Source: Sipunculus nudus (taxonomy: Eukaryota > Annelida > Sipuncula > Golfingiida > Sipunculidae). From it: 64,000 nt of DNA. The stretch is taken from positions 52,559,812-52,623,811 of the forward strand of contig CM049314.1 of the NCBI GenBank assembly GCA_026874595.1. The letters are read 5' to 3'. This document shows, in pieces, positions 51,290 through 64,000 of the stretch (position 1 is the first letter of the stretch; every line of letters starts with the position of its first letter). A model generated the notes under the pieces. That model made no database searches. It was not told the origin of the DNA and worked only from the letters and a program-made list of their open reading frames with translations. Position numbers and translations under genes: made by a program.

Positions 51290-52608
51290 AATGACAACAG
51301 TCATGTCAGTTTCTCAGCTGTGATTCCATCTAGTGTCCCAAAACCTGGTGCGTTTTTTATCACAAGTGGATGCCCTATAGTGATCACCCTGTCTGTCTGT
51401 CTGTTCATCTGTCTAGCTGTCCATCTGTTCATCCACACAAATTTGTTTCCAGATGATAACTCTAGGTTGGATTGACATATGGATTTCAAACATACATGGC
51501 CCACCACCAAAAAAAGAACCTGTATGTTTTTTTGGTTATAATGTCAAAGGTCAAAGGTAAAGTTCACAAGACTCAATTATTTAAAAAGAGTATGGCTGCA
51601 TTTCAAGCCAAGCTTTATATCCCTAACTCTCCATCTTGCACATTTACCGGACTTGCCAGTATGGGGAGAGTATAAATGAATTTGGGGTCACAAAGTCAAA
51701 GGTCGAGGTTACAGGGGCCATCTATTCACAAATTAGTTTCCAGATGATAACTGCAGTTTAATTTGACATATTGGTTTCAAATTTAATTTATATATGGCTC
51801 ACCACTAAAGTAAGAACCCTGTAGATTTTGGGGTCCAAAGGTCAAGTCAAAGGACCCATTTCTTTAAAAGGAATGTGTATGCATTTCAAGCCAAACTTTT
51901 CATCACAAACCTTCCATCTTCAAGATTTTACTCACCTGCCAATAAGGGTAGTGTCATATCAACCCTCTGGCATTACGACCAGATTACTAGGTCCAGAGTG
52001 AGTGTCATTACATCCATGTCTGAGGAACGCATTAATGAAGATGCAAATATTTTCGTCATTTCTGACAATGCTTCATGGCCTACAGGTACACTGTCAGTCA
52101 ACATAAACCAGACCAATTGTTAGCATTTTTTGTGTACTTTCTAATAATACCAAACATGCGCGAGAAAAGTTCCGTTTTAACCCAGCACATTGGTAAACCC
52201 TTTGGCGTGTTTGTTGAATTTATGACCGCATGAACACAAGCATGGCTCGCACGGGTTACAGGACGCAGGCAGCTTGCAGGCGATACAGGACCTGTGTCCA
52301 TGGAGATGGTATTTCAGTTTCGGTTGTGAGCTCACATGTATACTATTCTGTAAATTCATTATTTTTAACATAATATTGAGATTATGGGCTGTAACCATGA
52401 TATGATTGCAACCTGATGCAAGACCACTGCAATACATTCCTGGATATAATTTGTATATCATGACTCGAGTAGGCTTACCAGCCCAATTATCCTATTGCCT
52501 ACTGAGTCAGGTTGTCACGGCTACAATAAGGGAAGATTCTTTTCGATTTGGGGCCATAGGGTCAAAGGTCAAGGTGACAGGGCCCATCCATTCATAAATT
52601 AGTTTTTA
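51290..52608 (+). mobile_element. Dispersed element D, left piece
   Basis: Interior modules of about 300 bp are repeated: AATTTGTTTCCAGATGATAA (51439), AATTAGTTTCCAGATGATAA (51730), and GGTCAAAGGTCAAGG-type runs. Similar start sequence occurs at 37505-37600. The stretch 51960-52530 does not match this module and appears to be extra sequence. A family-B element interrupts the next module at 52609. Confidence 0.5.
52177..52461 (-). other. Cysteine-rich open frame, unknown
   Basis: This 94-codon minus-strand open stretch contains SCIACKLPASCNPC and EPCLCSCGHKF, seven cysteines in pairs that could bind zinc. No family is recognised. It lies in the extra segment inside element D. It could be a fragment of a host exon or of a transposon protein, or chance. 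There is no visible splice or promoter evidence. Confidence 0.25.
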
Positions 52609-53876
52609 GCTCAGCTGACTGTAAGTCATCTGAGCTACAGCGATCACTCTTTGTCTGTCATCTGTCTGGCCGTCTGTCCATTAACAAGGCACAAATTGTA
52701 ACCACTAGACCTGGAATCGTCTTACTTCACATCCAGAGAGGTCCATGAAAAATCTCCTTGGAATCCTGGAATTAGGTCTCTGTTACCCATATTCTTCAAG
52801 CTATGGGGCTCTGAAGTACCCCTTAGAATAATGAATAATTTGATACAAAAGCTCAAATATCTGAACAACTAATGCATTGATCACAATGCTTCTTTGCATG
52901 GATATTGATCATATAGTGTTTCACCAGTTTCTGCAGACTGGTGGAGCCACCTGTATTTTTTCAATTTACAGTTTTTTTTTCTCTATTTTTGAGACCTCAA
53001 AATTTGCCGTCATCTGTTAACAGGGCACAAATCATTACCCCTGGACCTTGAATCTTCTCACTTTACATCTAGAGAGGTCCATGAAAGGTCTTCTTGGAAA
53101 CCTAAAATTAGGTCTCTGTTACCCATAGCCTCCGAGCTATGGGTCTTAGAAGTACCTCCCAAAATAACTAAAAATTTGATACAAAAGCTCTGGTATCTGA
53201 ACAACTATTGCATTGATCACCCTGATTCTTTGCATGCATATTCATCATGGAGTGTTTCATCATTTCTTGCAGACTTGTGGCACCATCTAAATTTAAAAAA
53301 CAAATTTAACACATTTTTTTATCTCTATTTATGAGACCTTCAGAGATGCGGTCGTCCCTTAACAGGGCTCAATTTGTAATGATTGGTCCTAGAATCTTCA
53401 AACTTGACATCCAGGGAGATCTGTGAAAAAAACCCTTCAAAACATTAAGTAAGATCTCTGTTACCCATATTTTCTGTGCTATGGGGCTTATAAGCACCCT
53501 TCAGAATAATTGAAAATTTGATACCAAAGTAGGGCACAAATCATAACCATGGGGCCCAGAATCTTACTTGACATCCTGAGAGTTCCTCAAAAGTTGTCCC
53601 CAGAAAACTGAAATTGGGTCACAGTGACCTATATTTTCAGAGTTTAGGGATATGTTTGAGCACCCTAGAAATAATGCAAAATACACACAAATTGCCAGAT
53701 TCCTCATGAAAGGCTGGTTGGATTGTCATCAAATTTGTTGTGCTTATGGGTCTTGATGAACTTAAGCTAATATGCATGAACAATGATGCCACCTACATTA
53801 TCTTAATTAGTTGTCTGTGCAAGGACATATTATCAACATGTCAGTCGGCTGAGCGTCATGACCCACGGGTCACTTG
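52609..53876 (+). mobile_element. Family-B element inserted in element D
   Basis: Left end TTAGCTCAGCTGACTGTAAG at 52606. Right end CAGTCGGCTGAGCGTCATGA, hairpin TGACCCACGGGTCA and CTTGTT, ending at about 53876. At 1.27 kb it is the most compact complete B copy. The interior has two or three copies of a module of about 350 bp (GGTCCATGAAAAATCTCCTT, GATACAAAAGCTC). Flanks rejoin to AAATTAGTTT..GGATGATAAT, matching the uninterrupted D module at 51730. Confidence 0.7.
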
Positions 53877-54330
53877 TTGGATGATAATTCTGTTTAGGCT
53901 AGACAGATTGGCTTCAAACTTGATTTATTAATGACCTACCATTTAAGTAAGAAACATTTTGATTCTCAGGGTCCAGAGGTCAATGGTGAAGGTCACAGGA
54001 GCCACATCTTTAAAAGGATTGTGGATGCACTGTAAATCAAACTTTTCATCCCAAACTTTCCATCTTTCACACATGGCTTACTTGCCCAAAGTGGAAGAAA
54101 TCTTTAGATTTTGAGGTTACCTGGTCAGAGGTCAAAGTCACTAGACCCACTTTTTTTAAAAGATTGTTACAATAATCTAAATGCTGCAAATTCAAGGATA
54201 ATAAGTTCTCAGAATTTTTTGTCACAAGGTCATTGGTTAAGGTCACAGGACTTTCATTCTGAAAAATTTCTTTAAAAATATCCTTATAGAAAAATACAGC
54301 TGAGCGTTGAGACCCCTGGGTCCCTAGGTA
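53877..54330 (+). mobile_element. Dispersed element D, right piece
   Basis: The D module resumes with GGATGATAATTCTGTTTAGG and continues to a 3' end resembling family B (CAGCTGAGCGTTGAGACCCC, then TGGGTCCCT) at about 54298-54326. D may therefore be a further member of the same superfamily. Confidence 0.5.
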
Positions 54331-54954
54331 TGGTAAGGCTCACATGCTATGGCCCATATTAATATGCTCGAGCACAAGCAATGTATGAATGATACTTCAG
54401 TAATGCTTATATGAGTGAACTGCTCAGTTGTTACAAAAGTGCTCTTGTGTAAACTGCTCAGTTGCTTTCTAACGGTGTAGGGAGCCTAGCTTTGCAGGGC
54501 TTAGCTGAAGTTTTCACACCTTTGCCGTGGCAAAACCATTGGCTAAGAACTAAATAATAATAAGGGTCACCAATGGGCTTTAACACTTAACTGCAGGCCC
54601 TTGTGACTTGTAATTTTACAAAAAAAAACTAATGGAAGGTATTTACATGCTTGAAAAATGTTTTGTTAAATACAAATAAATTTTTGGTTTCCCATTTAAA
54701 TTTTTTTGAAAAAAGAATTTTTGAAAAAACAGAGTTTGCAAAAATGGCGCTCTTCTGTATATGGAGAATGGAAATATGCTTTTTTTCTACTCAGCTGAAA
54801 GTGAACTGAGCTGTAGATATTTAGCATATATTTTCCATGTGTGTGACAACCAGGGATGCAATGGAAATTATCGCACCTGTGGATTTCAAATTTTATATAC
54901 CATTACGTGTATATTAGTTTCTGTCTAAGCCTGGATGGATGAATGTGACTTTAG
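54331..54954 (+). other. Intron after exon i, no clear feature
   Basis: Contains an A/T-rich stretch (54620-54730). No coding or element ends are recognised. Confidence 0.45.
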
Positions 54955-55400
54955 CCCATTTCATCCCCTTATGTCCTGCTGTTTTTTGCTTTTAAATTTT
55001 AATTATTTAAATTTTAAAGGAAAAAATGGTCATGATTAAAGGACCATTATATATAAATACCTACCTTATACCTTCTTTAAGAAAAAGAATTATTTAAAAA
55101 TATGAAAAATAGTCTACATTTTACAACATATCAGACCCATTTATGGTGGTCAAGGTCATAAGTCACATGCAAAAACAGTCTCAATTGATAGGATCATATC
55201 ATGTTAACACACAGAAAAATATAGTAACCCAATACAAAGATAAACTAATGCAGGGCACATATGATCTGTCAGATCATTCTAAAGAGTAAAAAAAAATTGT
55301 AAAATTCTTAATTGCTACATCAGGTCCTGACTTCAGTATGCACCTTTCTAGGAAATTATTGAAAAACATAATTATCTCCTAGAAACAGGTGGAAACAGTT
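54955..55400 (+). repeat. Dispersed repeat E, copy 2
   Basis: Matches 33480-34010 over several hundred bases (GTCTACATTTTACAACATAT, CATTTATGGTGGTCAAGGTC). Borders are approximate. No element hallmarks are seen. Confidence 0.6.
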
Positions 55401-55566
55401 TGGTGGAATTGATTTTAACAAAATTTGGCAGAGTTTCACCAGTATTAATTTTAATCCATACTAACTGGAAACTATGTATCATGTATTTTTAGGAATTAAA
55501 GGCTCAAACTTAGTTCACCTATTCAGAACAGAAGGAAAGATATAGATTATGATATTGAGATGATAT

Positions 55567-55654
55567 GGTTTATGATTTTGTGTTTGATGGGAACCTTATT
55601 TAATGGATATGGTTTATGATCCTGTGTATAATAAAACCCTATTTAGCTGCATGT
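55567..55654 (-). repeat. Two inverted monomers at the start of the terminal 44-bp array
   Basis: GGTTTATGATTTTGTGTTTG (55569) and GGTTTATGATCCTGTGTATA (55612) are reverse complements of the downstream monomer (CATAAACC, CACAGGATC, TAGGGTT). Orientation flips at about 55655 (CTATTTAGCTGCATGTACAC). The second inverted unit and the first direct units could form a long hairpin. Confidence 0.88.
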
Positions 55655-58600
55655 ACACTAAATAGGGTTTCCATTAAACATGGGATCATAAACCATGTAC
55701 ACTAAATAGGGTTCCAATTAAACATGGGATCATAAACCATGTACACTAAAAAGGGTTCCAATTAAACATGGGATCATAAAACCATGTACACTAAATAGGG
55801 TTCCCATTAAACACAGGATCATAAACCATGTACACTAAATAGGGTTCCAATTAAACATGGGATCATAAACCATGTACAGTAAATAAGGTTCCAATTAAAC
55901 ATGGGCTCATAAACCATGTACACTAAATAGGGTTTCAATTAAACATGGGATCATAAAACCATGTACACTAAATAGGGTTCCCATTAAACATGGGATCATA
56001 AACCATGTACACTAAATAAGGTTCCTATTAAACAGGGGATCATAAACCATGTACACTAAATAGGGTTCCCATTAAACACAGGATCATAAACCATGTACAC
56101 TAAACAGTGTTCCCATTAAACACGGGATGATAAACCATAAACACTAAACACGGGATCATAAACCATGTACACTAAATAGGGTTCCAATTAAACACAGGAT
56201 CATAAACCATATTCACTAAATAGGGTCCCTTTAAACACAGGATCATAAACCATGTACACTAAATAGGGTTCCCTTTAAACACAGTCATAAACCATGTACA
56301 CTAAATAGGGTTCCCATTAAACACGGGATCATAAACCATGTACACTAAATAGGGTTCCCATTTAACGTGGGATCATGAACCATGTACGCTAAATAGAGTT
56401 CCAATTAAACACGGGATCATAAACCATGTACACTAAATAGGGTTCCAATTAAACATGGGATCATAAACCATGTACACTAAGAAGGGTTCCAATTAAACAC
56501 AGGATCATAAACCATATACACTAAATAGGGTCCCTTTAAACACAGGATCATAAACCATATACACTAAATAGGGTTCCCTTTAAACACAGTCATAAACCAT
56601 GTTCACTAAAGAGGGTTCCCATTAAACACGTGATCATAAACCATGTACACTAAATAGGGTTCCCATTTAACACGGGATCATGAACCATATACACTAAATA
56701 GGGTCCCTTTAAACACAGGATCATAAACCATTTACACTAAATAGGGTTCCCTTTAATCACAGTCATAAACCATGTACACTAAATAGGGTTCCCATCAAAC
56801 ACAGGATCATAAACCATGTACACCAAATAGGGTTCCCATTAAACCAGGATCATAAACCATGTAGACTAAATAGGATTCAAATTAAACATGGGATCATAAA
56901 CCATGTACACTAAATAAGGTTCCTATTAAACAGGGGATCATAAACCATGTACACTAAATAGGGTTCCCATTAAACACAGGATCATAAACCATGTACACTA
57001 AACAGTGTTCCCATTAAACACGGGATCATAAACCATAAACACTAAACACGGGATCATAAACCATGTACACTAAGTAGGGTTCCAATTAAACACAGGATCA
57101 TAAACCATATACACTAAATAGGGTTCCCTTTAAACACAGTCATAAACCATGTACACTAAATAGGGTTCCAATTAAACACGGGATCATAAACCATGTACAC
57201 TAAATAGGGTTCCAATTAAACATGGGATCATAAACCATGTACACTAAATAGGGTTCCCATTAAACACAGGATCATTAACCATGTACACTAAATAAGGTTC
57301 CCATTAAACAGGGGATCATAAACCATGTACACTTAATAGGGTTCCAGTTAAACATGGGATAATAAACCTTGTACACTAAATAGGGTTCCAATAAAACATG
57401 GGATCATAAACCATGTACACTAAATAGGATTCAAATTAAACATGGGATCATAAACCATGTACACTAAATAAGGTTCCTATTAAACAGGGGATCATAAACC
57501 ATGTACACTAAATAGGGTTCCCATTTAACACAGGATCATAAACCATGTACACTAAACAGTGTTCCCATTAAACATGGGATCATAAACCATAAACACTAAA
57601 CACGGGATCATAACCCATGTACACTAAGTAGGGTTCCAATTAAACACAGGATCATAAACCATATACACTAAATAGGGTCCCTTTAAACACAGGATCATAA
57701 ACCATATACACTAAATAGGGTTCCCTTTAAACACAGTCATAAACCATGTACACTAAAGAGGGTTCCCATTAAACACGTGATCATAAACCATGTACACTAA
57801 ATAGGGTTCCCATTTAACACGGGATCATGAACCATATACACTAAATAGGGTCCCTTTAAACACAGGATCATAAACCATTTACACTAAATAGGGTTCCCTT
57901 TAATCACAGTCATAAACCATGTACACTAAATAGGGTTCCCATCAAACACAGGATCATAAACCATGTACACTAAATAGGGTTCCCATTAAACCAGGATCAT
58001 AAACCATGTAGACTAAATAGGATTCAAATTAAACATGGGATCATAAACCATGTACACTAAATAAGGTTCCTATTAAACAGGGGATCATAAACCATGTACA
58101 CTAAATAGGGTTCCCATTAAACACAGGATCATAAACCATGTACACTAAACAGTGTTCCCATTAAACACGGGATCATAAACCTTAAACACTAAACACGGGA
58201 TCATAAACCATGTACACTTAGTAGGGTTCCAATTAAACACAGGATCATAAACCATATACACTAAATGGGGGTCCCTTTAAACACAGTCATAAACCATGTA
58301 CACTAAATAGGGTTCCCATTAAACACGCGATCATAAAGCATGTACACTAAATAGGGTTCCCATTAAACACGGGATCATGAACCATATACACTAAATAGGG
58401 TCCCTTTAAACACAGGATCATAAACCATATACACTAATTAGGGTTCCCTTTAAACACAGTCATAAACCATGTACACTAAATAGGGTTCCCATTAAACACG
58501 CAATCATAAACCATGTACACTAAATAGGGTTCCCATTTAACACGGGATCATGAACCATATACACTAAATAGGGTCCCTTTAAACACAGGATCATAAACCA

Positions 58601-61600
58601 TTTACACTAAATAGGGTTCCCTTTAAACACATTCATAAACCATGTACACTAAATAGGGTTCCCATTAAACACAGGATCATAAACCATTTACACTAAATAG
58701 GGTTCCCATAAAACCAGGATCATAAACCATGTACACTAAATAGGATTCAAATTAAACATGGGATCATAAACCATGTACACTAAATAAGGTTCCTATTAAA
58801 CAGGGGATCATAAACCATGTACACTAAATAAGGTTCCTATTAAACAGGGGATCATAAACCATGTACACTAAATAGGGTTCCCATTAAACACAGGATCATA
58901 AACCATGTACACTAAACAGTGTTTCCATTAAACACGGGATCATAAACCATGTACACTAAATAGGGTTCCCATTAAACAGGGGATCATAAACCATTTACAC
59001 TAAATAGGGTTCCCATTAAACACAGGATCATAAACCATGTACACTAAACAGTGTTCCCATTAAACACAGGATCATAAACCATAAACACTAAACACGGGAT
59101 CATAAACCATGTACACTAAGTAGGGCTCCTATTAAACAGGGGATCATAAACCATGTACACTAAATAGGGTTCCCATTAAACATGGGATCATAAACCATGT
59201 ACACTAAATAAGGTTCCTATTAAACAGGGGATCATAAACCATGTACACTAAATAGGGTTCCCATTAAACACAGGATCATAAACCATGTACACTAAACAGT
59301 GTTCCCATTAAACACGGGATGATAAACCATAAACACTAAACACGGGATCATAAACCATGTACACTAAGTAGGGTTCCAATTAAACACAGGATCATAAACC
59401 ATATACACTAAATAGGGTTCCCTTTAAACACAGTCATAAACCATGTTCACTAAATAGGGTTCCCATTAAACACGCGATCATAAACCATGTACACTAAATA
59501 GGGTTCCCATTTAACACGGGATCATGAACCATGTACGCTAAATAGGGTTCCAATTAAACATGGGATCATAAACCATGTACACTAAATAGAGTTCCAATTA
59601 AACATGGGATCATAAACCATGTACACTTAATATAGGTTCCCATTAAACACACGATCATAAACCATGTACACTTAATAGGGTTCCCATTTAACACGGGATC
59701 ATGAACCATATACACTAAATAGGGTCCCTTTAAACACAGGATCATAAACCATTTACACTAAATAAGGTTCCCTTTAAACACAGTCATAAACCATGTACAC
59801 TAAATAGGGTTCCCATTAAACACAGGATCATAAACCATGTACACTAAATAGGGTTCCCATAAAACCAGGATCATAAACCATGTACACTAAATAGGATTCA
59901 AATTAAACATGGGATCATAAACCATGTACACTAAATGAGGTTCCTATTAAACAGGGGATCATAAACCATGTACACTAAATAGGGTTCCCATTAAACACAG
60001 GATCATAAACCATGTACACTAAACAGTGTTCCCATTAAAGACGGGATCATAAACCATAAACACTAAACACGGGATCATAAACCATGTACACTAAATAGGG
60101 TTCCCATTAAACAGGGGATCATTAACCATGTACACTAAATAGGGTTCCCATTAAACACAGGATCATACACTAAAGTACACTAAGTAGGGTTCCAATTAAA
60201 CACAGGGTCATAAACCATATACACGAAATAGGGTCCCTTTAAACACAAGATCATAAGCCATATACACTAAATAGGGTTCCCTTTAAACACAGTCATAAAC
60301 CATGTACACTAAATAGGGTTCCCATTAAACATGCGATCATAAACCATGTACACTAAATAGGGTTCCCATTTAACACGGGATCATGAACCATATACACTAA
60401 ATAGGGTCCCTTTAAACACAGGATCATAAACCATTTACACTAAATAGGGTTCCCTTTAAACACAGTCATAAACCATGTACACTAAATAGGGTTCCCATTA
60501 AACACAGGATCATAAACCATGTACACTAAATAGGGTTCCCATTAAACATGGGATCATAAACCATGTACACTAAATAGGATTCAAATTAAACATGGGATCA
60601 TAAACCATGTACACTAAATAAGGTTCCTATTAAACAGGGGATCATAAACCATGTACACTAAATAGGGTTCCCATTAAACACAGGATCATAAACCATGTAC
60701 ACTAAACAGTGTTCCCATTAAACACAGGATCATAAACCATAAACACTAAACCATGTACACTAAATAGGGTTCCCATTAAACACAGGATCATAAACCATGT
60801 ACACTAAATAAAGTTCCCATTAAACAGGGGATCATAAACCATGTACACTTAATAGGGTTCCAGTTAAACATAGGATCATAAACCATGTACACTAAGTAGG
60901 GTTCCAATTAAACACAGGATCATAAACCATATACACTAAATAGGGTCCCTTTAAACACAGGATCATAAACCATATACACTAAATAGGGTTCCCATTAAAC
61001 ACGGGATCATAAACCATGTACACTAAATAGGGTTCCCATTTAACACGGGATCATGAACCATGTACACTAAATAGGGTTTCAATTAAACACAGGATCATAA
61101 ACCATGTACACTAAATAGGGTTCCCATTAAACACAGGATCATAAACCATGTTCACTAAATAAGGTTCCCATTAAACAGGGGGTCATAAACCATGTACACT
61201 TAATAGGGTTCCAGTTAAACATGGGATAATAAACCTTGTACAGTAAATAGGGTTCCAGTTAAACATGGGATCATAAACCATGTACACTAAATAGGGTTCA
61301 AATTAAACACAGGATCATAAACCATGTACACTTAATAGGGTTCCCATTAAACACAGGATCATAAACCATGTACACTAAATAGGGTTCCAATTAAACATGG
61401 GATCAATAACCATGTACACTATATAGGGTTCCCACTAAACACAGGATCATAAACCATGTACACTAAATAGGGTTCAAATTAAACACGGGATCATAAACCA
61501 TGTACACTAAATAGGGTTCCAATTAAACATGGGATCATAAACCATGTACACTAAATAGGGTTCCCATTAAACACAGGATCATAAACTATGTACACTAAAT

Positions 61601-64000
61601 AGGGTTCCAATTAAACATGGGATCATAAACCATGTACACTAAATAGGGTTCCCATTAAACACGGGATCATAAACCATGTACACTAAATAGAGTTCCAATT
61701 AAACATGGGATCATAAACCATGTACACTAAATAGGGTTCCCATTAAACACGCGATCATAAACCATGTACACTAAATAGGGTTCCCATTTAACACGGGATC
61801 ATGAACCATATACACTAAATAGGGTCCCTTTAAACACAGGATCATAAACCATTTACACTAAATAGGGTTCCCTTTAAACACAGTCATAAACCATGTACAC
61901 TAAATAGGGTTCCCATTAAACACAGGATCATAAACCATGTACACTAAATAGGGTTCCCATAAAACCAGGATCATAAACCATGTACACTAAATAGGGTTCC
62001 CATTAAACACAGGATCATAAACCATGTTCACTAAATAAGGTTCCCATTAAACAGGGGGTCATAAACCATGTACACTTAATAGGGTTCCAGTTAAACATGG
62101 GATAATAAACCTTGTACAGTAAATAGGGTTCCAGTTAAACATGGGATCATAAACCATGTACACTAAATAGGGTTCAAATTAAACACAGGATCATAAACCA
62201 TGTACACTTAATAGGGTTCCCATTAAACACAGGATCATAAACCATGTACACTAAATAGGGTTCCAATTAAACATGGGATCAATAACCATGTACACTATAT
62301 AGGGTTCCCACTAAACACAGGATCATAAACCATGTACACTAAATAGGGTTCAAATTAAACACGGGATCATAAACCATGTACACTAAATAGGGTTCCAATT
62401 AAACATGGGATCATAAACCATGTACACTAAATAGGGTTCCCATTAAACACAGGATCATAAACTATGTACACTAAATAGGGTTCCAATTAAACACGGGATC
62501 ATAAACCATGTACACTAAATAGGGTTCCCATTAAACACGGGATCATAAACCATGTACACTAAATAGAGTTCCAATTAAACATGGGATCATAAACCATGTA
62601 CACTAAATAGGGTTCCCATTAAACACGCGATCATAAACCATGTACACTAAATAGGGTTCCCATTTAACACGGGATCATGAACCATATACACTAAATAGGG
62701 TCCCTTTAAACACAGGATCATAAACCATTTACACTAAATAGGGTTCCCTTTAAACACAGTCATAAACCATGTACACTAAATAGGGTTCCCATTAAACACA
62801 GGATCATAAACCATGTACACTAAATAGGGTTCCCATAAAACCAGGATCATAAACCATGTACACTAAATAGGGTTCCAATTAAACATGGGATCATAAACCA
62901 TGTACACCAAATAGGGTTTCAATTAAACATGGGATCATAAAACCATATACACTAATAGGGTTCCCATTAAACACAGGATCATGAACCATGTACACTAAAT
63001 AGGGTTTCAATTAAACACAGGATCATAAACCATGTACACTAAATAGGGTTCCCATTAAACACAGGATCATAAACCATGTTCACTAAATAAGGTTCCCATT
63101 AAACAGGGGGTCATAAACCATGTACACTTAATAGGGCTCCAGTTAAACATGGGATAATAAACCTTGTACAGTAAATAGGGTTCCAGTTAAACATGGGATC
63201 ATAAACCATGTACACTAAATAGGGTTCAAATTAAACACAGGATCATAAACCATGTACACTAAATAGGGTTCCCATTAAACACAGGATCATAAACCATGTA
63301 CACTAAATAGGGTTCCAATTAAACATGGGATCAATAACCATGTACACTATATAGGGTTCCCACTAAACACAGGATCATAAACCATGTACACTAAATAGGG
63401 TTCAAATTAAACACGGGATCATAAACCATGTACACTAAATAGGGTTCCAATTAAACAAGGGATCATAAACCATGTACACTAAATAGGGTTCCCATTAAAC
63501 ACAGGATCATAAACTATGTACACTAAATAGGGTTCCAATTAAACACGGGATCATAAACCATGTACACTAAATAGGGTTCCCATTAAACACGGGATCATAA
63601 ACCATGTACACTAAATAGAGTTCCAATTAAACATGGGATCATAAACCATGTACACTAAATAGGGTTCCCATTAAACACGCGATCATAACCATGTACACTA
63701 AATAGGGTTCCCATTTAACACGGGATCATGAACCATATACACTAAATAGGGTCCCTTTAAACACAGGATCATAAACCATTTACACTAAATAGGGTTCCCT
63801 TTAAACACAGTCATAATCCATGTACACTAATTAGGGTTCCCATTAAACACAGGATCATAAACCATGTACACTAAATAGGGTTCCCATAAAACCAGGATCA
63901 TAAACCATGTACACTAAATAGGGTTCCAATTAAACATGGGATCATAAACCATGTACACCAAATAGGGTTTCAATTAAACATGGGATCATAAAACCATATA
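55655..64000 (+). repeat. 44-bp satellite-like array running off the window (about 190 units)
   Basis: The unit joins CCATGTACACTAAATAGGGT and TCCCATTAAACACAGGATCATAAA. Variants (TTCCAATTAAACATGGGATC, GGTCCCTTTAAACACAGTC, AAACAGTGTTCCC) recur in fixed order, forming higher-order repeats of roughly 20-24 monomers. For example, ACAGGGGGTCATAAACC recurs at 61175, 62051 and 63103. It has no right end in the window. No exon-intron junction resembling the unit is seen, unlike the gene-proximal arrays. Confidence 0.95.

Noticed and set aside
55655-64000. Telomere-like repeat (AATAGGGTT)
   Set aside because: TAGGGTT occurs once per 44-bp unit rather than as a 6-bp tandem, so it is not telomeric sequence.

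Overview
This window is a piece of an animal nuclear genome, not a microbial one. It holds nine short exons of one plus-strand gene, each with good splice sites and consistent reading phase, separated by large repeat-filled introns. Joined conceptually, the exons (1,678 nt, about 559 codons) read as the middle of a full-length ABCC-type ABC transporter, most like ABCC4/MRP4: nucleotide-binding domain 1 (exons a-d), the inter-domain linker (exon e) and the start of the second membrane domain (exons f-i). The first membrane domain lies upstream of base 1; the rest of the second membrane domain and NBD2 lie beyond base 64000. The repeat content (Helitron-like short elements, an L1-like retrotransposon, giant minisatellites) would suit a mollusc such as a bivalve, but this is inference and no species is claimed.

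Layout: exon a 1-87; b 587-778; c 5248-5429; d 6513-6609; e 21448-21903; f 23442-23620; g 25690-25943; h 32454-32533; i 42859-43009. No further exon was found in the last 21 kb. Intron d-e (14.8 kb), g-h (6.5 kb), h-i (10.3 kb) and the one after exon i (over 20.9 kb) are mostly repeats.

The most striking pattern is that long tandem arrays start on, or right beside, the exon-intron junctions. The 34-bp (exon c), 39-bp (exon d), 44-bp (exon g) and about 60-bp (exon h) arrays have the exon end plus 5' splice site as their first unit. The 61-bp array before exon e copies the 3' splice site plus the first exon bases about 21 times. The 42-bp array after exon f resembles its donor, and a 28-bp array begins about 25 bp after the exon i donor. 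The gene therefore carries hundreds of decoy splice sites. At every donor, reading past the true site gives a quick in-frame stop.

The second pattern is a set of short non-autonomous elements (called A, B, C here) that share one build: a 5' subterminal inverted repeat, interior modules with the palindrome GGTGGCGCCACC, then at the 3' end the matching inverted repeat, a hairpin, and a terminus like CTTGTT or CTAGTT. The window holds its own empty-site/filled-site comparisons showing insertion in T runs without target duplication, as expected of Helitron/Helentron-type (HINE-like) elements. Other repeats are a 5'-truncated L1-like element inside the 39-bp array, a possible tRNA-type SINE, a 65-bp array, and a terminal 44-bp satellite-like array (55567 to the window end) that opens with inverted monomers.
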